Of a stretch of 64,000 bases of DNA, positions 21,065 through 33,205 are shown piece by piece; position 1 is the stretch's first letter; every line of letters begins with the position of its first letter. The notes beneath the pieces were generated by a model. That model was not told the DNA's origin, did not search any database, and saw only the letters and a list, made by a program, of their open reading frames with translations. Made by a program: the position numbers and the translations under genes. This stretch comes from Aldrovandia affinis (taxonomy: Eukaryota > Chordata > Actinopteri > Notacanthiformes > Halosauridae), in assembly GCA_029706075.1 (NCBI GenBank), contig JAINUG010000007.1, forward strand, positions 8,433,501 through 8,497,500. Reading direction: 5' to 3'.

Positions 21065-21330
21065 ACAGTGTACAGTTTTTATAATGCTGCCTGTGATATG
21101 AACAGTGTTCAGTGTTTATAATGCTCCCTGTGATATGAACAGTGTTCAGTGTTTATAATGCTCCCTGTGATATGAACAGTGTGCAGTGTTTATAATGCTC
21201 CCTGTGATATGAAGTGTTCAGTGTTTATAATGCTGCCTGTGATATGAAGTGTTCAGTGTTTATAATGCTGCCTGTGATATGAAGTGTTCAGTGTTTATAA
21301 TGCTGCCTGTGATATGAACAGTGTTCACAG
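21065..21330. repeat. Minisatellite, 37/35-bp unit, about 7 copies
   Basis: The unit reads about GTTTATAATGCTGCCTGTGA + TATGAACAGTGTTCAGT (37 bases). Later copies lack CA after GAA and are 35 bases. Units are in direct tandem with no spacers, and early copies carry CTCCCTG where the outer ones carry CTGCCTG. Confidence 0.9.
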
Positions 21331-22589
21331 TGGCTTTCCAGTGAACTTTGCACAAAGAGTAGGAATACTCATGTGGGCCAATCGCAATGGTAACAGCTGA
21401 CGGGGAGGATCAGGAGGCAGAGGGAAGGGGAAATGCAGATGGAATGAATCATCACATTCCCCTTCAGTGACCTACGAATATGCTGCAATGGCTCACCACT
21501 ATGACTTGACTTATGCAAAGGACATTGGTCATCAGTGACAGAGCTTGACACAATTACTTTTAAATCAGGAATGATATGAGATATCAGAGTCACACATGTC
21601 CAATGTAAGCATTAGACATAAATGAACAGAAAAAGGCATTTGATTTCATTGCACTCAAATATTTTGCTAACAGAAGGAAATTCAAGAAAGAAAATATTTT
21701 CAGAAAAAAATTATACATGCTGTAAAGTATTTATGCTCCGTTTTGCATTCATATTTTTTGTTGTTGTCTTTAATTGTCCTCAATGACATTCAAATTTTTG
21801 CTTGTCCCAAGCAATAAGCACTTGGTAAAAGCTATTTTTTGTAACATAAATACAATGGTTACTTGAGAACAGCTGTTAGTATGAGTTTATAAACCCTTAT
21901 GTAAGCAAACACCACAAAGCCCACTATAAATTCCTTTATTTGATATGTACAATATCAGAGTGCTGGTAACAGCAAGATAAAAAATCCAGTACCAGGCACA
22001 TGCTGGTTGCCATGGACATATCATGTACACCCATTGTGAAACACATGATGAAATATTTCCCCTCTGCACATTATTTTAAGATTTTATCTGGCTCAACTTG
22101 AAAGTGACAATCTTGCTTTAATGTTTCTGTTGCAAGAATGTAATGTGCCATAAGGGGCCTCTTTGGAAAATGGGCAGGAGAGCATGCTGCTCTCTTATCC
22201 TCTCTCTTATCCTCACTCCCTTTTACATCAACTGCCATTCGCTTAAAACCATAATATTAAATATAAAGTTATGTAAGATTTACATTGGATTATCTCAATC
22301 AATTTCTATCCTTTTTATTTATCTGTTTAACTTTTTATTTGTCTGCCTTTCCCATCGCTGAAACATCCTCCAGATGCAGAGTAGCAACAAGCATGCGTCT
22401 CCTCTGAAGAGTGTCCTGCAAGCTGTCACCTCTTCTCACTCTGCAGTCGACAAGCTGTGCTATGCAGTCATTCTATTGGAGAGCCACTGTACACTTCATA
22501 CACCAGAGGGGTCACTCCTGCATGATGACAAGGCATAACCTGCTGATTGAATATTTCACTCCCTGGGAGATTCCGTTAATATATATATA
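21331..22589. other. Intergenic sequence between wt1 and eif3m, part 3
   Basis: No gene or recognisable repeat was seen. Confidence 0.4.
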
Positions 22590-22755
22590 TTTTTTTTTAA
22601 AGTTTTTGTTTCTGATTTGTTTTCCCATTTTTCTTGCAATTTAGCAGCCAATTGTACCCTCTTTCTACATCAACTTTCCCCCTCATATTACGAGCTTGCC
22701 GCCACAGCTCTGGGACCGGCAGTGACAAAGGCGATGAACCGAGTTTCTGCTAAAT
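22590..22755 (-). mobile_element. tRNA-headed SINE, family A, copy 3 (tail half only)
   Basis: On the plus strand it reads TTTTCCCATTTTTCTTGCAA, TTAGCAGCCAATTGTACCCT, then GCCGCCACAGCTCTGGGACC and GGCAGTGACAAAGGCGATG. This is the reverse of the family A tail and middle. The tRNA head is missing. Confidence 0.75.
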
Positions 22756-23215
22756 TCGAATGCAGAAGCAGTCACTACAATTTTTACCTACAGTAATACA
22801 CTACAGTATTTACAGATTTACCAAATGGTCGCAATGGGCCAAATCACCGGATATAATTTGCGGTGGTTACATCACTTTGCAACTTTCCTTTAGATAAATA
22901 GATAAATCTGTTCATGCATATGCATGCCTGGGGTGAACACTGAGCACTGATATAGCTGAGGCATTCCACAATCCGCATTTTGTATTGTGCTCTCCTACGT
23001 GCTACACGCTGTCTCAGTGATGCAAAACAAATAATCACAAATGTTGTTACAATGTACCCCGGTTCTAGTCACGACAGCTTTATTTGCAGGAATATCTGTA
23101 TCTACAGACAGCTAAGCAACGGGGACTATGGAAAAACCTGGCTGTTCGGTAAGGCCTTGAAAGTATTGTTTCATAATTTTAAATATGTATCTTATATAGT
23201 ATATATATATATACA

Positions 23216-23360
23216 TGGGGCGGCAGTGGCTCAGTGGTTAGCGACACGTGCTGGCAAGCGGAGGGTTGCTGGCCAACAAAAACAATGAATTGGAAACTGG
23301 AGGTATACCAGTTCACTTCCTGGGGCACTGCCAAAGTGCCCTTGAGCAAGGCATATATAG
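23216..23360 (+). mobile_element. tRNA-like SINE fragment, family B
   Basis: Begins GGGGCGGCAGTGGCTCAGTG GTTAGCG, a box A-like tRNA head. It ends with GGGGCACTGCCAAAGTGCCC TTGAGCAAGGCA, a combination common in fish SINEs. The box B region is damaged. Confidence 0.6.
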
Positions 23361-23470
23361 AATATAGTTTTACCTTCAGATGCTCTGTGGTCTTCTCCCA
23401 TCACAAGACATCAGCCGTGTCTATTCCTTTCACCCCTCACGACTTGCTCATTTTGCAGGAATTGTTACAT

Positions 23471-24290
23471 CTACATTTACATTTTACACTTTAAGCACTT
23501 ATCCAGAGCAACTTTCAAGATGTGCATTAAAACATGGTAAGAACAATCATAGTTTGCGCAAGACATCAGTGCAGTAATACAGCAATAGACATCGTTATTG
23601 GCAGCTGCATAACACTGTTTTTCGTTTTTTGAGGAGTAAACAAGTATATGCACAAAGTATTAAACAAGTAGGCAGTGGTGATGACAATTGGCTAGATGTA
23701 CAGAATTCTGTGGTAGTGGAGATGTGGGTTTTGAGTCTCTTGCGTAAGATCGCAAGTGATTCCGTGGTCCTGACCAAGTGTGGAAGATCATTCCACTACC
23801 GAGGGGTTAGGACAGAGAAGAGGCGAGACCACGAAGAGCGGCTGCCGGGCGCCCGGAGGGATGGGACAGTCAGTTTGCCAGAGGAGGTGGAGTGGCTAGG
23901 GCAGGGGTCGGCAACCTGCGGCTCCGGAGCCGCATGCGGCTCTTTCAGCCTTATGTTGCGGCTCCGCGTGGCTTGGGAAAATAAATAATAAGTATCCAAT
24001 TGAATCGGGCGCAAAATTGGGCGCATTTTTTGGGGGCGTAGCACCCCCCGGTCCGCGAAATAAATGAACTGGTCGCAGCTTTTTTTCGCTGCGACCGATT
24101 CATTTGCACCCCGTCGACAGAAAATGGTGCGGCTCCCAGTGTTTTCTTTTCCGTGGAAACCGGGTCCAAATGGCTCTTTGAGTGTTATGGGTTGCCGACC
24201 CCTGGGCTAGGGTGTAGGGTAGGATGAGTGTCTGGAGGTAAGAGAGACCAGTTCCTAGTCTAGCCGCTTGATAAGCCAGCACCCGTGATT
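23471..24290. repeat. Interspersed repeat family C, copy 1, interrupted by an hAT element
   Basis: The segment 23500-23614 (CATTAAAACATGGTAAGAAC, GCGCAAGACATCAGTGCAG, GGCAGCTGCATA) matches 36691-36864 closely. The following sequence to 23901 (TGGAAGATCATTCCACTACC, GGCGAGACCACGAAGAGCGG) resumes after the hAT insertion at 24205-24290 (GAGTGTCTGGAGGTAAGAG, ATAAGCCAGCACCCG). The family is recognisable as a widespread fish repeat, but I cannot classify it. Confidence 0.65.
23894..24212. mobile_element. Non-autonomous hAT transposon (303 bp) with perfect 8-bp target duplication
   Basis: The element spans 23902-24204. It begins CAGGGGTCGGCAACC and ends GGTTGCCGACCCCTG, exact 15-bp terminal inverted repeats. 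GGCTAGGG occurs at 23894-23901 and again at 24205-24212. Subterminal GCGGCTC/TGGCTCTTT motifs match the familiar vertebrate hAT MITE type. It carries no transposase and is inserted into repeat family C. Confidence 0.95.
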
Positions 24291-24825
24291 TGAATTTGAA
24301 CCACCTGTTGTTCTATCTGTGTTAATATTCTTTCCTTGGTTGGACCACCACATGTATCTTTTTCTCGCATTATTTTGTAGAAAAGTTTTGCTTTTGGACG
24401 CCGTGTAACGTCATGCCATCTTTTTTTACATCATCTACTTTTAGATTCGGTATGCCTAATGATTTTTCTTTGTGATGTCAAGTTTTTTGTGACTGTACCT
24501 CGTTGACCATTACCTCTATTTCCTGAACTGTAAATTTAAGTTTTATTTTTCTCATGGTTCCCTTGCTACTTGTGCCTAGTATCCATTTCTTGGCGCATTG
24601 TGATCTGGATGTGTAAACGTGCCATATTTCTTCGGACCCTTTTTTATTGGTGTCTCCTACCGCAAAATGACAAATTAGTGCATTTCATTTCTTTGATTGT
24701 GTAATTAGAACTAGTTTTAATAAGTTGGTAATTATTGTGTCAGTATCTGCGACCGCAAAAGAGCCGCATTATAGTGAGTGTTGTTGAGCTGCGACTATTT
24801 CCTTCTGGCCTTTAATATATTCAGG
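24291..24825. other. Intergenic sequence, no feature recognised
   Basis: T-rich sequence between repeat family C and a LINE fragment. It may belong to a degraded element; nothing was identified. Confidence 0.35.
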
Positions 24826-25052
24826 TTTAGCAGAAAGAGACTAAGGGGGATTTGATTGAGGTTTTTAAATTCCTAAAAGGGATTAATATAGTGAACTACC
24901 AAAGATTCTTCAGGTTGAGGTCAGTTAGCAGAACAAGAGGGCACAGGTGGAAATTTGTAAATGCGTGGAACAGCTTTCCAGGTCACGTAGTGGAGGCAGA
25001 AACACTTGGGGCATTCAAGTCCATGCTTGATGCAGTACTGGATATTCTTTAG
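24826..25052 (+). pseudogene. CR1/Rex-type LINE fragment (C-terminal end of the polyprotein)
   Basis: In one plus frame the sequence reads KRLRGDLIEVFKFLKGI, then RTRGH and VNAWNSFPGHVVEA, then LGAFKSMLD. This matches the conserved C-terminal block of CR1/Rex-like LINE reverse transcriptase proteins (RGDLIEVYKI...VNAWNSLP...NAFK). The segment between RGH and VNAWN is shorter than usual, so there is an internal deletion. Only this part survives. Confidence 0.75.
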
Positions 25053-27678
25053 AACAGGAAATAACAAACCAGAGTACAGTAATATAATTCTTATCTGTAT
25101 ACTGTACAGTATATTTCTTATCACATTATGATCATGGCCCATTGTTATTGAATGTTTATCAGTTATGAATCCAATATCATTTTCTATTGTGGTTTTATTA
25201 AAGCATAATATTTCACAAAAAAATTGCAGCAATTAGTCCCTCAGTGGCTCAAACAAAATCTTTTTTTAAGCTGTGCACCTCACGTGAGGAAAGCAAAATG
25301 ACACATAAACATGTTAAGGTTGAATTTTCTTTAAAAAACTGCTTTAAAACATCAGACTCCATCAGCCTTCTGCGTGGGGCAACCACCATCATTATAATAA
25401 TAAGGTTCACTTTAAAACTTGGTAACTAAATACATTTGTTGTTAAAGGGATCTTTGGCTGGCCATGATTCAAGTACAGTAAAACCAACCTGGCTGAGTAA
25501 TGGCACTTTTACAAGCTGTCCTGGAGGGAAGAAGTGTTTTTTATCATTTTGATGATGCACCTCTCGGCAAGAGATTTACGGGCTGACGCCTCGATGGGGA
25601 CATGGTTAATGTAAGGCAGCATGTGGGTTAAAACCCAGATTCAGTTCCTCCCTCAATCACTGCTAAAATGGCTCATCCTTTGCGAAGTGTACAGTATTCT
25701 CCAAGATATATAGGCAGCAGTGACATATCGCCACATGGCAGTGGGAGTATCGTGTACACATGTGATGTTCGCATCCAAGAAGAAATTAAAAACGTATGGA
25801 GCTTCCACGGTGGTCCTCCTGCAGTATAACTCAATACAAAGAAAGAGGCTTCCTTTGACCCACCCTTACTTTCAGACTTCTTGCTGAAGGTATCACACCG
25901 AGCTCTTTTGTAATTAAAAGATTGATAACAGAGACGAAAAAGAGAGAGAGCATTGCAGACATTGAGAAGGGACTTATTTAAGAGCAGATAAATGATGTAA
26001 CCTGTAAACTTTAAAGCCCTCGTGGCCTCTGACAGGGGAGGAGCAGCTGGGGTTATTTACTCCCTGTGTGGTGTGGGGTAACCCGAGAAAGAGAGCACAA
26101 TCCAAATGGATTGATTCACATTGTCGAAAGCGCCCTTAGAGTGTGAGCAAAGCAACAAAGTACTCCTTAAGAAAACTTGGGGAGATTAAAGCAACAAAAA
26201 TGACTGATTTATCAACTTGATGCTTTTAACAATAATGGACCTAAACATTATTTCTGATGAACCAGAAAGCGATTTAAATAGTATTAGTATGTTTCTACTA
26301 TTATCAAAAAAAATGGGATGGTTACACTTAATCTTACAAATGCTTAATTAAGCATGTATTGACCATAATACTATATATGCTTACATATAATATGCTTACA
26401 ATATATGAATGGATTAGCACTTGTATATCTGTGAAGGCTGCTACATAAAATTACATAAATATAGGCCTTCAAAAAGATGCATTATCAATCATCAAAAATG
26501 AATGATTAATAATTGAGCAAATCATCAAAATGGCTGTCATGCATATTAACATGATTCATATATAAAATATTACCTGAGGCCCCATGTTATCTGGGGCTAT
26601 TAATAGCTTATTAAGGGTCATGTAATCTTTACAATTGAGAAGTAATAGATTTTGCTTAGTGGGAAACTAGAAACATGTGTCTAGTAAATTCTTAGTTAAG
26701 AGGTAATAAATTACTAATTACATGCACTTAAAGTGCTAACCCCAATAAATAAATAGATATATATTCCAGACTGGTTAAGTATTCACATTTTTTTATTTGA
26801 GATGTTACAGCAAGAGTACTCTACTACGAGTAAGAGTAAAACTAGAGTAAGTTTTGACCAAGAAATTGTTGTATAGCTTGATAGGATTTATGGATGTGTA
26901 ATGTCACAGTGTTGGGCATCTGTAACAAATAATAATTAGGGTCACTGAACAGTTGTGGGATGTTACTGCTGTAACTTTGTGTCGGGCATGTTATTTCAAT
27001 TACTTCAGTAACATCCAGCTGTATAAATAGGGTACAGATTGCTTAAGACTGTAAGTCTGTTAATACATTTGGTAAGCAAGTATTAGCGATACATTTGGCA
27101 GTTTCCCTATTGAAATGATCTCTCCACTGGTCAGGGAAATAAGCCCTCACAACAGTTGGAGCATTACACAGATAAATAGAGTTTTTATTTATAAATGATA
27201 TTGTGATGTGCATGTGTGGTAGTGGGCACCCTCCCGAATGGACAGAGGACAGGCTACAATTACAATTGAAAATTGGCAGAATAAGCATGTGTACACCAGT
27301 GATAAATACATCTTATATTAACCTTTTGAATATTATAATATATATTTTTATTTTATATATATATATATATGAATGTTAATAACATAGTATTGTATAATAT
27401 TGTAACATATACAGATAGCATTTTAAAATTAGGAGACAATTGACTCCAGTTGGAAGTCAAACTAGAGGGCTGGCAAACTTGGAAAAGACTCCTTCAAAGG
27501 AAACGATATGTTGAGAGAAGTCATTTGTATGTGAAGCTGTGGTGCAGTATTAGAATTTAATGTAATATCAAAGAACATTTATATGCCCACCTTCAGGTCT
27601 GGGAAAAACTGTAAAAACACAATTCGGTAGCTCAAGTTCTTTCAAATTGGCTCTTGGTCCTAGTCACCTGACATCCCA
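25053..27678. other. Intergenic sequence upstream of the L2 element
   Basis: AT-rich, with no gene recognised. A stretch at 26905-27030 starting CAGTGTTGGGCATCTGTAAC resembles the end of an hAT element, but no opposite end was found. Confidence 0.35.
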
Positions 27679-27763
<85 letters not shown>

Positions 27764-27778
27764 ACACACACACACAAG
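27679..27778. repeat. (CA)n microsatellite, about 48 units
   Basis: Almost pure CA run with single interruptions (CATA, CAAG). It lies just 5' of the L2-type LINE and produces artefactual His-Thr and Cys-Val frames. Confidence 0.97.
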
Positions 27779-27849
27779 TGCATGTATGCAAGTGCATGTA
27801 TGCACTGTACATATGTATGTGTCAAGCTTGACATACCCCCAGCCATCTC

Positions 27850-30800
27850 TCCCTCTTCCCCTCTTCCACCTGCTAGTTTGCTAGCTAGCGTTGACTATGA
27901 ACTGCTCGGCATTTGGTGAGCAAGTAGCTCCATTTTTATCTGGACTAACCATGGCTACCCCCAAACTGCTTTATTTTTTCTTTGCGTTTTTCTCTGCGTT
28001 TTTCTCAACACATGCGCGTGTCAGTGAACGAACTCGTTAGTACTCCCGACCGCGGGACTAATGTCTGTTTACACTCGCATAGAGACATTGACTCCTTTTT
28101 TACTACAAGGGTTTTTGGTTTAAATTCCAACTCGCACTCTCTCTCGCCGTTGCTATTACCATGTTACATTTGAGACTGTTTTTCAAAATGATTGTGTTGC
28201 CATCTGATGCTCTAAAAACTGTTGTTAAAAAACACCAGTATAGTGCTTTCACTATTCTCTGCCGTGCTCTGATTGTTCTACTGCTTATTATTTCGGGTAA
28301 TGTACATGTCCACCCTGGCCCTGATGCAAATGTTGTTTTCCACAATACTGGATTGATTACAAATGATCTTTGCTTTGGTGATTTCTGTGCCCGAAAAAAC
28401 CTGGGATTCCTGCACATCAATGCAAGAAGTTTATTACCTAAAATAGATCAATTGAAAGTCTGGGTTCATGGCTCCAATCCTGAGGTTCTAGTCACAACTG
28501 AGTCATGGTTAAGAAAGTCAATTTCCTACTCTGAAGTACACCTGCCAGGTTACAATCTGTTTAGGCAGGATAGGTCTTCTAAGGGTGGGGGTGGCAATTT
28601 TTACCAAAGAACACCTTCAGTGCTCCATTGCCCTAGCGAAATCCATCCCTAAACAGTTTGACTTATTAGGTCTTAACATCAAGCTATCAAATAGCTACTC
28701 TCTGTCAGTGGCTGGTTGTTATCGCCCCCCATCAGCACCAGCGTGTACCCTAGCAGCCTTAAGCAGCACCCTGACCCCATTTACCAGATCAGAGCTTGTC
28801 ATATTAGGTGACCTTAACTGGGACATGCTCAAGCTACCTGACAAAGTACTACAGCAATTTGACTCCCTAAATCTCCATCAAATCATATCCCTTCCTACTA
28901 GGTATGACCCCAAAAACCAGGATAAGGCCACGCTGATTGATGTTATCCTCACAAACTCCCCCCATATGTATCAGTCTGGTGTGTTCTGCAATGATATTAG
29001 TGACCACTGTTTCATTGCCTGTGTTCGAACTAACTGCTCTGTTAAACAGCCTGTCCTGATCAGTGGTAAACGAATCCTAAAAAACGTCAATGCTCAAGCC
29101 TTCTTACATGACCTGGCCAATGTGGAATGGTTTAGAGTCAGCCTGATCCCCTCTGTAGATGATGCATGGAGTTTGTTTTGCGACCTGTTTAGTGCCATTG
29201 TTAACAGGCATGCCCCTGTCAAGAACATAAGAATAAAAAATCGTCTCAGCCCCTGGTTTGACCGTGAGCTTGCAGTGCTCCTTCAACAAAAAAACGCTGC
29301 CTGGCGCAAGGCGCGGCTATCTAGAGCCCCTGCAGACTGCCTGGCATTTAGGCAAATTAGAAATAAGGCCATGCAAGCTGTTCGAAAGGCCAAAGTTGGC
29401 TACTTCAAAGAACAATTCTCCCTCTGTGGTTCTGACCCCAAAAGGTTCTGGAAAACGGTGAGAGATCTTGAAAATAAACCTTCTACTCAGCTGCCCTTGT
29501 CACTTAACATGTACAACATTATAGTCTCTGATAAGGTGTGTATGGCTGATATTTTTAATCAGCATTTCATAAAGTCTGGTTTTATTTACGAGTCTGCTAA
29601 CCCCCCCTGCCTGGCCAGTAGTTATTCTCCCTTAAGCCCACCCCCAACTCACCTGAAGCCTCTTACCCTGTCTCCCCCAGGCCCCCTGCCCCCTTACACA
29701 GCCTCACCCTACAGGCTGTCTCGGAGGGTGAGGTCTTGGATGAGCTGCTTAGGCTGGACCCCAAAAAAACAGCTGGGTCTGATAAGCTGGACCCTTTCTT
29801 CTTTAAGATTGCGGCTCCCATCATCGCAGCTCCTATTGCAGATCTCTTTAACCTGTCCCTCCACACAGCTGAAATCCCACGTGCATGGAAAGCAGCTGTA
29901 GTGCGTCCCTTTTTCAAGGGAGGAGATCAGGCTGATCCTAACTGTTATAGGCCCATCTCTATTCTGCCTTGTTTATCAAAAGTGTTGGAGAAAGTTGTAA
30001 ATAAGCAACTTACTAATTACCTGGATGTTTATAATATTCTGTCTGGTGTTCAATCTGGTTTCCGATCAGGCTACGGCTGTGTCACTGCAACCCTCAAAGT
30101 CCTCAATGACATCACTTCCACTTTAGATTCTAAACAATATTGTGCTGCTATCTTTATTGATTTAGCGAAGGCCTTTGACACTGTCGATCACTCTATCCTT
30201 GCTGGCAGGCTGAGCAACATTGGGGTTTCTGGTCACTCACTGGCGTGGTTCTCGAACTACCTTACTGATAGGGTGCAAAGTGTGAAATCTGAACAACTTC
30301 TCTCTCGGCCCCTCCCTGTCTCTAAGGGTGTACCCCAGGGCTCGATCTTAGGCCCCACACTATTTTCTATATATATAATCAATATTGCTCCCTCTGCTGT
30401 AGACTCATCTATCCACCTTCATGCTGACGACACAGTCCTTTATGCCATTGGTCCCTCCCCAGATGCAGTACTTACATTACTTCAGGATAGCTTACTTAAG
30501 GTCCAACAGGCTTTCTCCACCCTGCTAAACACCACCAAGACCAAGGTCATGTGGTTCGGTAGGAAGGGTTCTGTACCCCTTCCAGCCCCAAGATATCACT
30601 ACCCTCGATGGGGCTATCCTAGATCAGGTCACTGAATACAAATACCTGGGTATCTGGCTAGACAGCACTCTGTCCTTCTCACACCATATCAGCAGGCTAC
30701 AGTCTAAGGTCAAATCCAAACTTGGTTTCTTGTACCGAATGTGCTCCACCTTCACTCCCTCTGCTAAACTAACTCTTGTTCAAATGACCATCCTTCCCAT

Positions 30801-31620
30801 GTTAGATTATGGCGACGTTGTTTATAGGTCGTCATGCAAGGGCGCACTCCAAAAGCTTGATGTTCTCTATCACTCTGCTATCCGTTTTGCTACAAATGCC
30901 CCTTTCAAAACACACCACTGCACTCTTTATTCCTCTGTCAACTGGCCATCCTTACACACGCGTCGTAATATTCACTGGTTCATGCTCATCTACAAAACCC
31001 TCCTTGGTCTGTCCCCCTATCTGTGTCACTTGTTGCAAACTACAGCTGCTGTATACAACACCCGCTCTGCTCACCATATTCTGCTCAGAATCCCCAAAGC
31101 AAATGCCGCACTCGGTCTGTCGTCATTCCGGGCTGCTGCAGCCAGAGATTGGAACAATTTGCAACAAACACTAAAACTGGACAATTTTATCCCAAAGTCA
31201 GTTTTCAAAAACTCTATTATGGACATTCTCACTGATACATGCTGCTGTTTCCCAACCCTCTAATATTCCCTAATCCCTGTCTGTTGCCTGCCTACTGTTG
31301 TCCCATGCATGCTTGTGCTCTCTTGCTGCTGCTGTTTGTTTTGCCTGTCTGTCTTAATGCCTGTCCTGTGTATGCTACTCTTGTTCTGTTGCTGTTCTTT
31401 GCTCTTTTATTATATTGCCTGATCATGTTTGTAAGTAGAGTAGTTGGAAATGTTTGGATGTGTGCTGCTGTCTTTTAACTTAACTTTTAACATTCCCTTT
31501 TAGCCCCTTTCCCCTTCCCTCAAGAGGCTTTGCCTTTTGCCAGGCCGCCATTGTAAATAAGAATTTGTTCTTAATGGCTTGCCTGGTTAAATAAAGGTTA
31601 AATAAAAAATAAAAAAAAAA
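27850..31620 (+). mobile_element. L2-type non-LTR retrotransposon (LINE), nearly full length, inactive
   Basis: A single long coding region for an AP-type endonuclease plus reverse transcriptase is followed by a 3' UTR. The UTR ends GTAAATAAGAATTTGTTCTT, then TGCCTGGTTAAATAAAGGTT and an A-rich tail (to about 31620). This 3' end matches a fish L2-clade type well known from salmonids (RSg-1-like). The 5' limit is uncertain; an ATG at 27951 starts a short hydrophobic peptide that stops after about 30 residues. The coding region is broken by frameshifts, so the copy should not be autonomous. Confidence 0.85.
28161..31263 (+). pseudogene. L2-type LINE endonuclease-reverse transcriptase, frame-broken
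   Basis: Endonuclease motifs in order: FLHINARSLLPKID, LVTTESWL, GDLNWDML and ISDHCFIAC. Reverse transcriptase motifs: CYRPISILPCLSKVLEK, FRSGYGCVTATL, FIDLAKAFDTVDH, KGVPQGSILGPTLFS and the catalytic box HADDT (family usual Y/F/H-ADDT). The C-terminal block contains MLDYGDVVY and RDWNNLQ. The frame changes three times: in the G-run near 28590, around 29700-29740 in a C-rich stretch, and near 30590-30650. Motifs are otherwise well preserved, so inactivation looks recent or partly due to sequencing error in homopolymers. Confidence 0.88.
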
Positions 31621-31635
31621 TTTAAAATTTAAAAA

Positions 31636-31925
31636 TGACTCTCAGAAACTTGTCTTCTGATTTTGTTGTGGCTTTGCCAGACCTCTTCCTGTCAGAGTTT
31701 CGTCCTGTTCCTAAGTGCATTTTGATGGTCTAGGAAACTACCCACTGCCAAAAAATGTACATTATTTTTAAGTTTTTGGTCAAATAAACTTATTTTTAAA
31801 ATTGTTTTACCTCTGCGAGTTTACCGCTTACCTTTGTACCATTTCAGGTTATTCACTGGACTTGAACTGCTTAAATTTCAGTAAAAACTGGAAAATGGGG
31901 GTTCTAAAACGTTTGACCAGTAGTG
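31636..31925 (-). mobile_element. Tc1-like transposon fragment, family T2, copy 1
   Basis: Starts with CAGAAACTTGTCTTCTGATT and GCCAGACCTCTTCCTGTCAG (the N-terminal end of the transposase read on minus). It ends GTTTGACCAGTAGTGTA, matching the terminal repeat CACTACCGGTCAAAA of copies at 51.05, 44.5 and 60.8 kb. It abuts the A-rich tail of the L2 element; the rest is missing. Confidence 0.8.
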
Positions 31926-32506
31926 TATGTATGTATTTCGCTGCTGGCTGCCACTTAACACCATTCTCTGCTCTTAAAAAGAAGGGTTTATCAGTTCTCC
32001 TGTGGTAGAACTATATTTTAATGTGTTCATGTAAGGGTATTTTTTACTTTGCAGCAGCTGCAGCCTCTCAGTGAAAGTGCTGAGGGACTTGGCAGCTCAG
32101 CCTCTTTTCCAGATAATTTTGCCTCAAATTTAATAAGACTTCCTGCTGAATTTATCATGATGGCTTTTTAAGTAAAGAGGCATAATATGACACAATTAGC
32201 TTTATACCCTCAGAAAATTCAACAAGCATTTCATGAACATCTGCAGAACTCTGTTCTCTATACATTCTGATAGAAATGGAACAAGAGCAGTTTGTCTCAT
32301 ATAGAATTTTGGCTTCCCTTTCAGGCCCAGCTTTCAGTACTTCAGTAAAATTAACAGATGAAAATTTGTACTTGTATTTTTTAGCGGCTTCTTAAAATAT
32401 CTGCTGTTGATATTCTCCACAAGTGCAGGAGAGAACTAGGAGCACAGTAAGCGAGGGTGGAGAAAACCGCTTAAAACCTGTCAGCCAGCGGCAGCAAGCA
32501 TATTGT

Positions 32507-32610
32507 TCCCCTGTCAGCTGAGAAAAGAATTAACAATATCGAACCCACAACCTCAGCGCCAACGCTGTGCTCTACCAACTGAGCCACAGAGAACCAGGTA
32601 AAAGGTAAAA
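32507..32610 (-). mobile_element. tRNA-derived SINE head (minus strand)
   Basis: Read on minus: TGTGGCTCAGTTGGTAGAGC A (box A), then GTTGTGGGTTCGATATTG (box B). It resembles the head of the SINEs at 34.55 and 54.51 kb but lacks their 3' module. The absence of a full cloverleaf and the companion copies argue against a true tRNA gene. Confidence 0.65.
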
Positions 32611-33141
32611 ACCGTGGTAGCTCTCCTCCTTGACAATGAGATATTGCTCTCTGAATTAACATCTTCGAAGCACAATTAATGCCATACAGCACTATATGTT
32701 AAGTAAACTTTTAATTTCCTTCAGTTTGAAAGCAATAATGATATGAAACGACTGATCTATCTGTGCCTTTAAATGGATGAGAACCTGTGCTGCTCTCATC
32801 ATGAAGCCGTCAAATGGCGGCTTAGTCCAGGGTGACACAGGTCTCCTATCAGCATACTTTAGTAGGACTGTCTCCCAGTATGAAAAAGGTGGAATAAAAA
32901 AACAAACCAAAAAAATTACAACCATGCCATGGCATGTGCCATTTACAAATGGAGTGGAAACCACAGCCACCAGGGCCAAACCCGGCGTAATTTACATGGA
33001 ATTGGGTTATTGGGACAGGGGGAATCACCCAAGGCCTGAAATGATTTATTGGTGACATCGTGGCACTTGATCAAAACGAGAGCCCTCACCGAGAGTGTTT
33101 AACTTTGACCAAAAGTTTGCAGTGAACTCTTCTGGGTCTGG

Positions 33142-33205
33142 GCATTAAAAGGGACAGAGCAGGTCCTCTTCCAGGACCTGCTCTTCCGGGTCTGTCCCTT
33201 AATGC
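33142..33205. repeat. Imperfect palindrome upstream of eif3m exon 2
   Basis: The left arm reads GCATTAAAAGGGACAGAGCA then GGTCCT. The right arm, reversed and complemented, reads GCATTAAGGGACAGA, an 8-base insert (CCCGGAAG), then AGCAGGTCCT, with a loop of about five bases. It would form a long stem. It lies 340 bases before exon 2, about where the promoter or exon 1 would be expected. Confidence 0.75.

Noticed and set aside
21065-21330. Regular direct repeats that might suggest a CRISPR array
   Set aside because: Units are back-to-back without unique spacers in a vertebrate genome; it is a minisatellite.
26905-27030. Possible hAT end CAGTGTTGGGCATCTGTAAC
   Set aside because: No opposite terminus or 8-bp duplication could be defined.
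27647-27919. Thr-His repeat and Cys-Val repeat open frames
   Set aside because: Produced by the (CA)n microsatellite.
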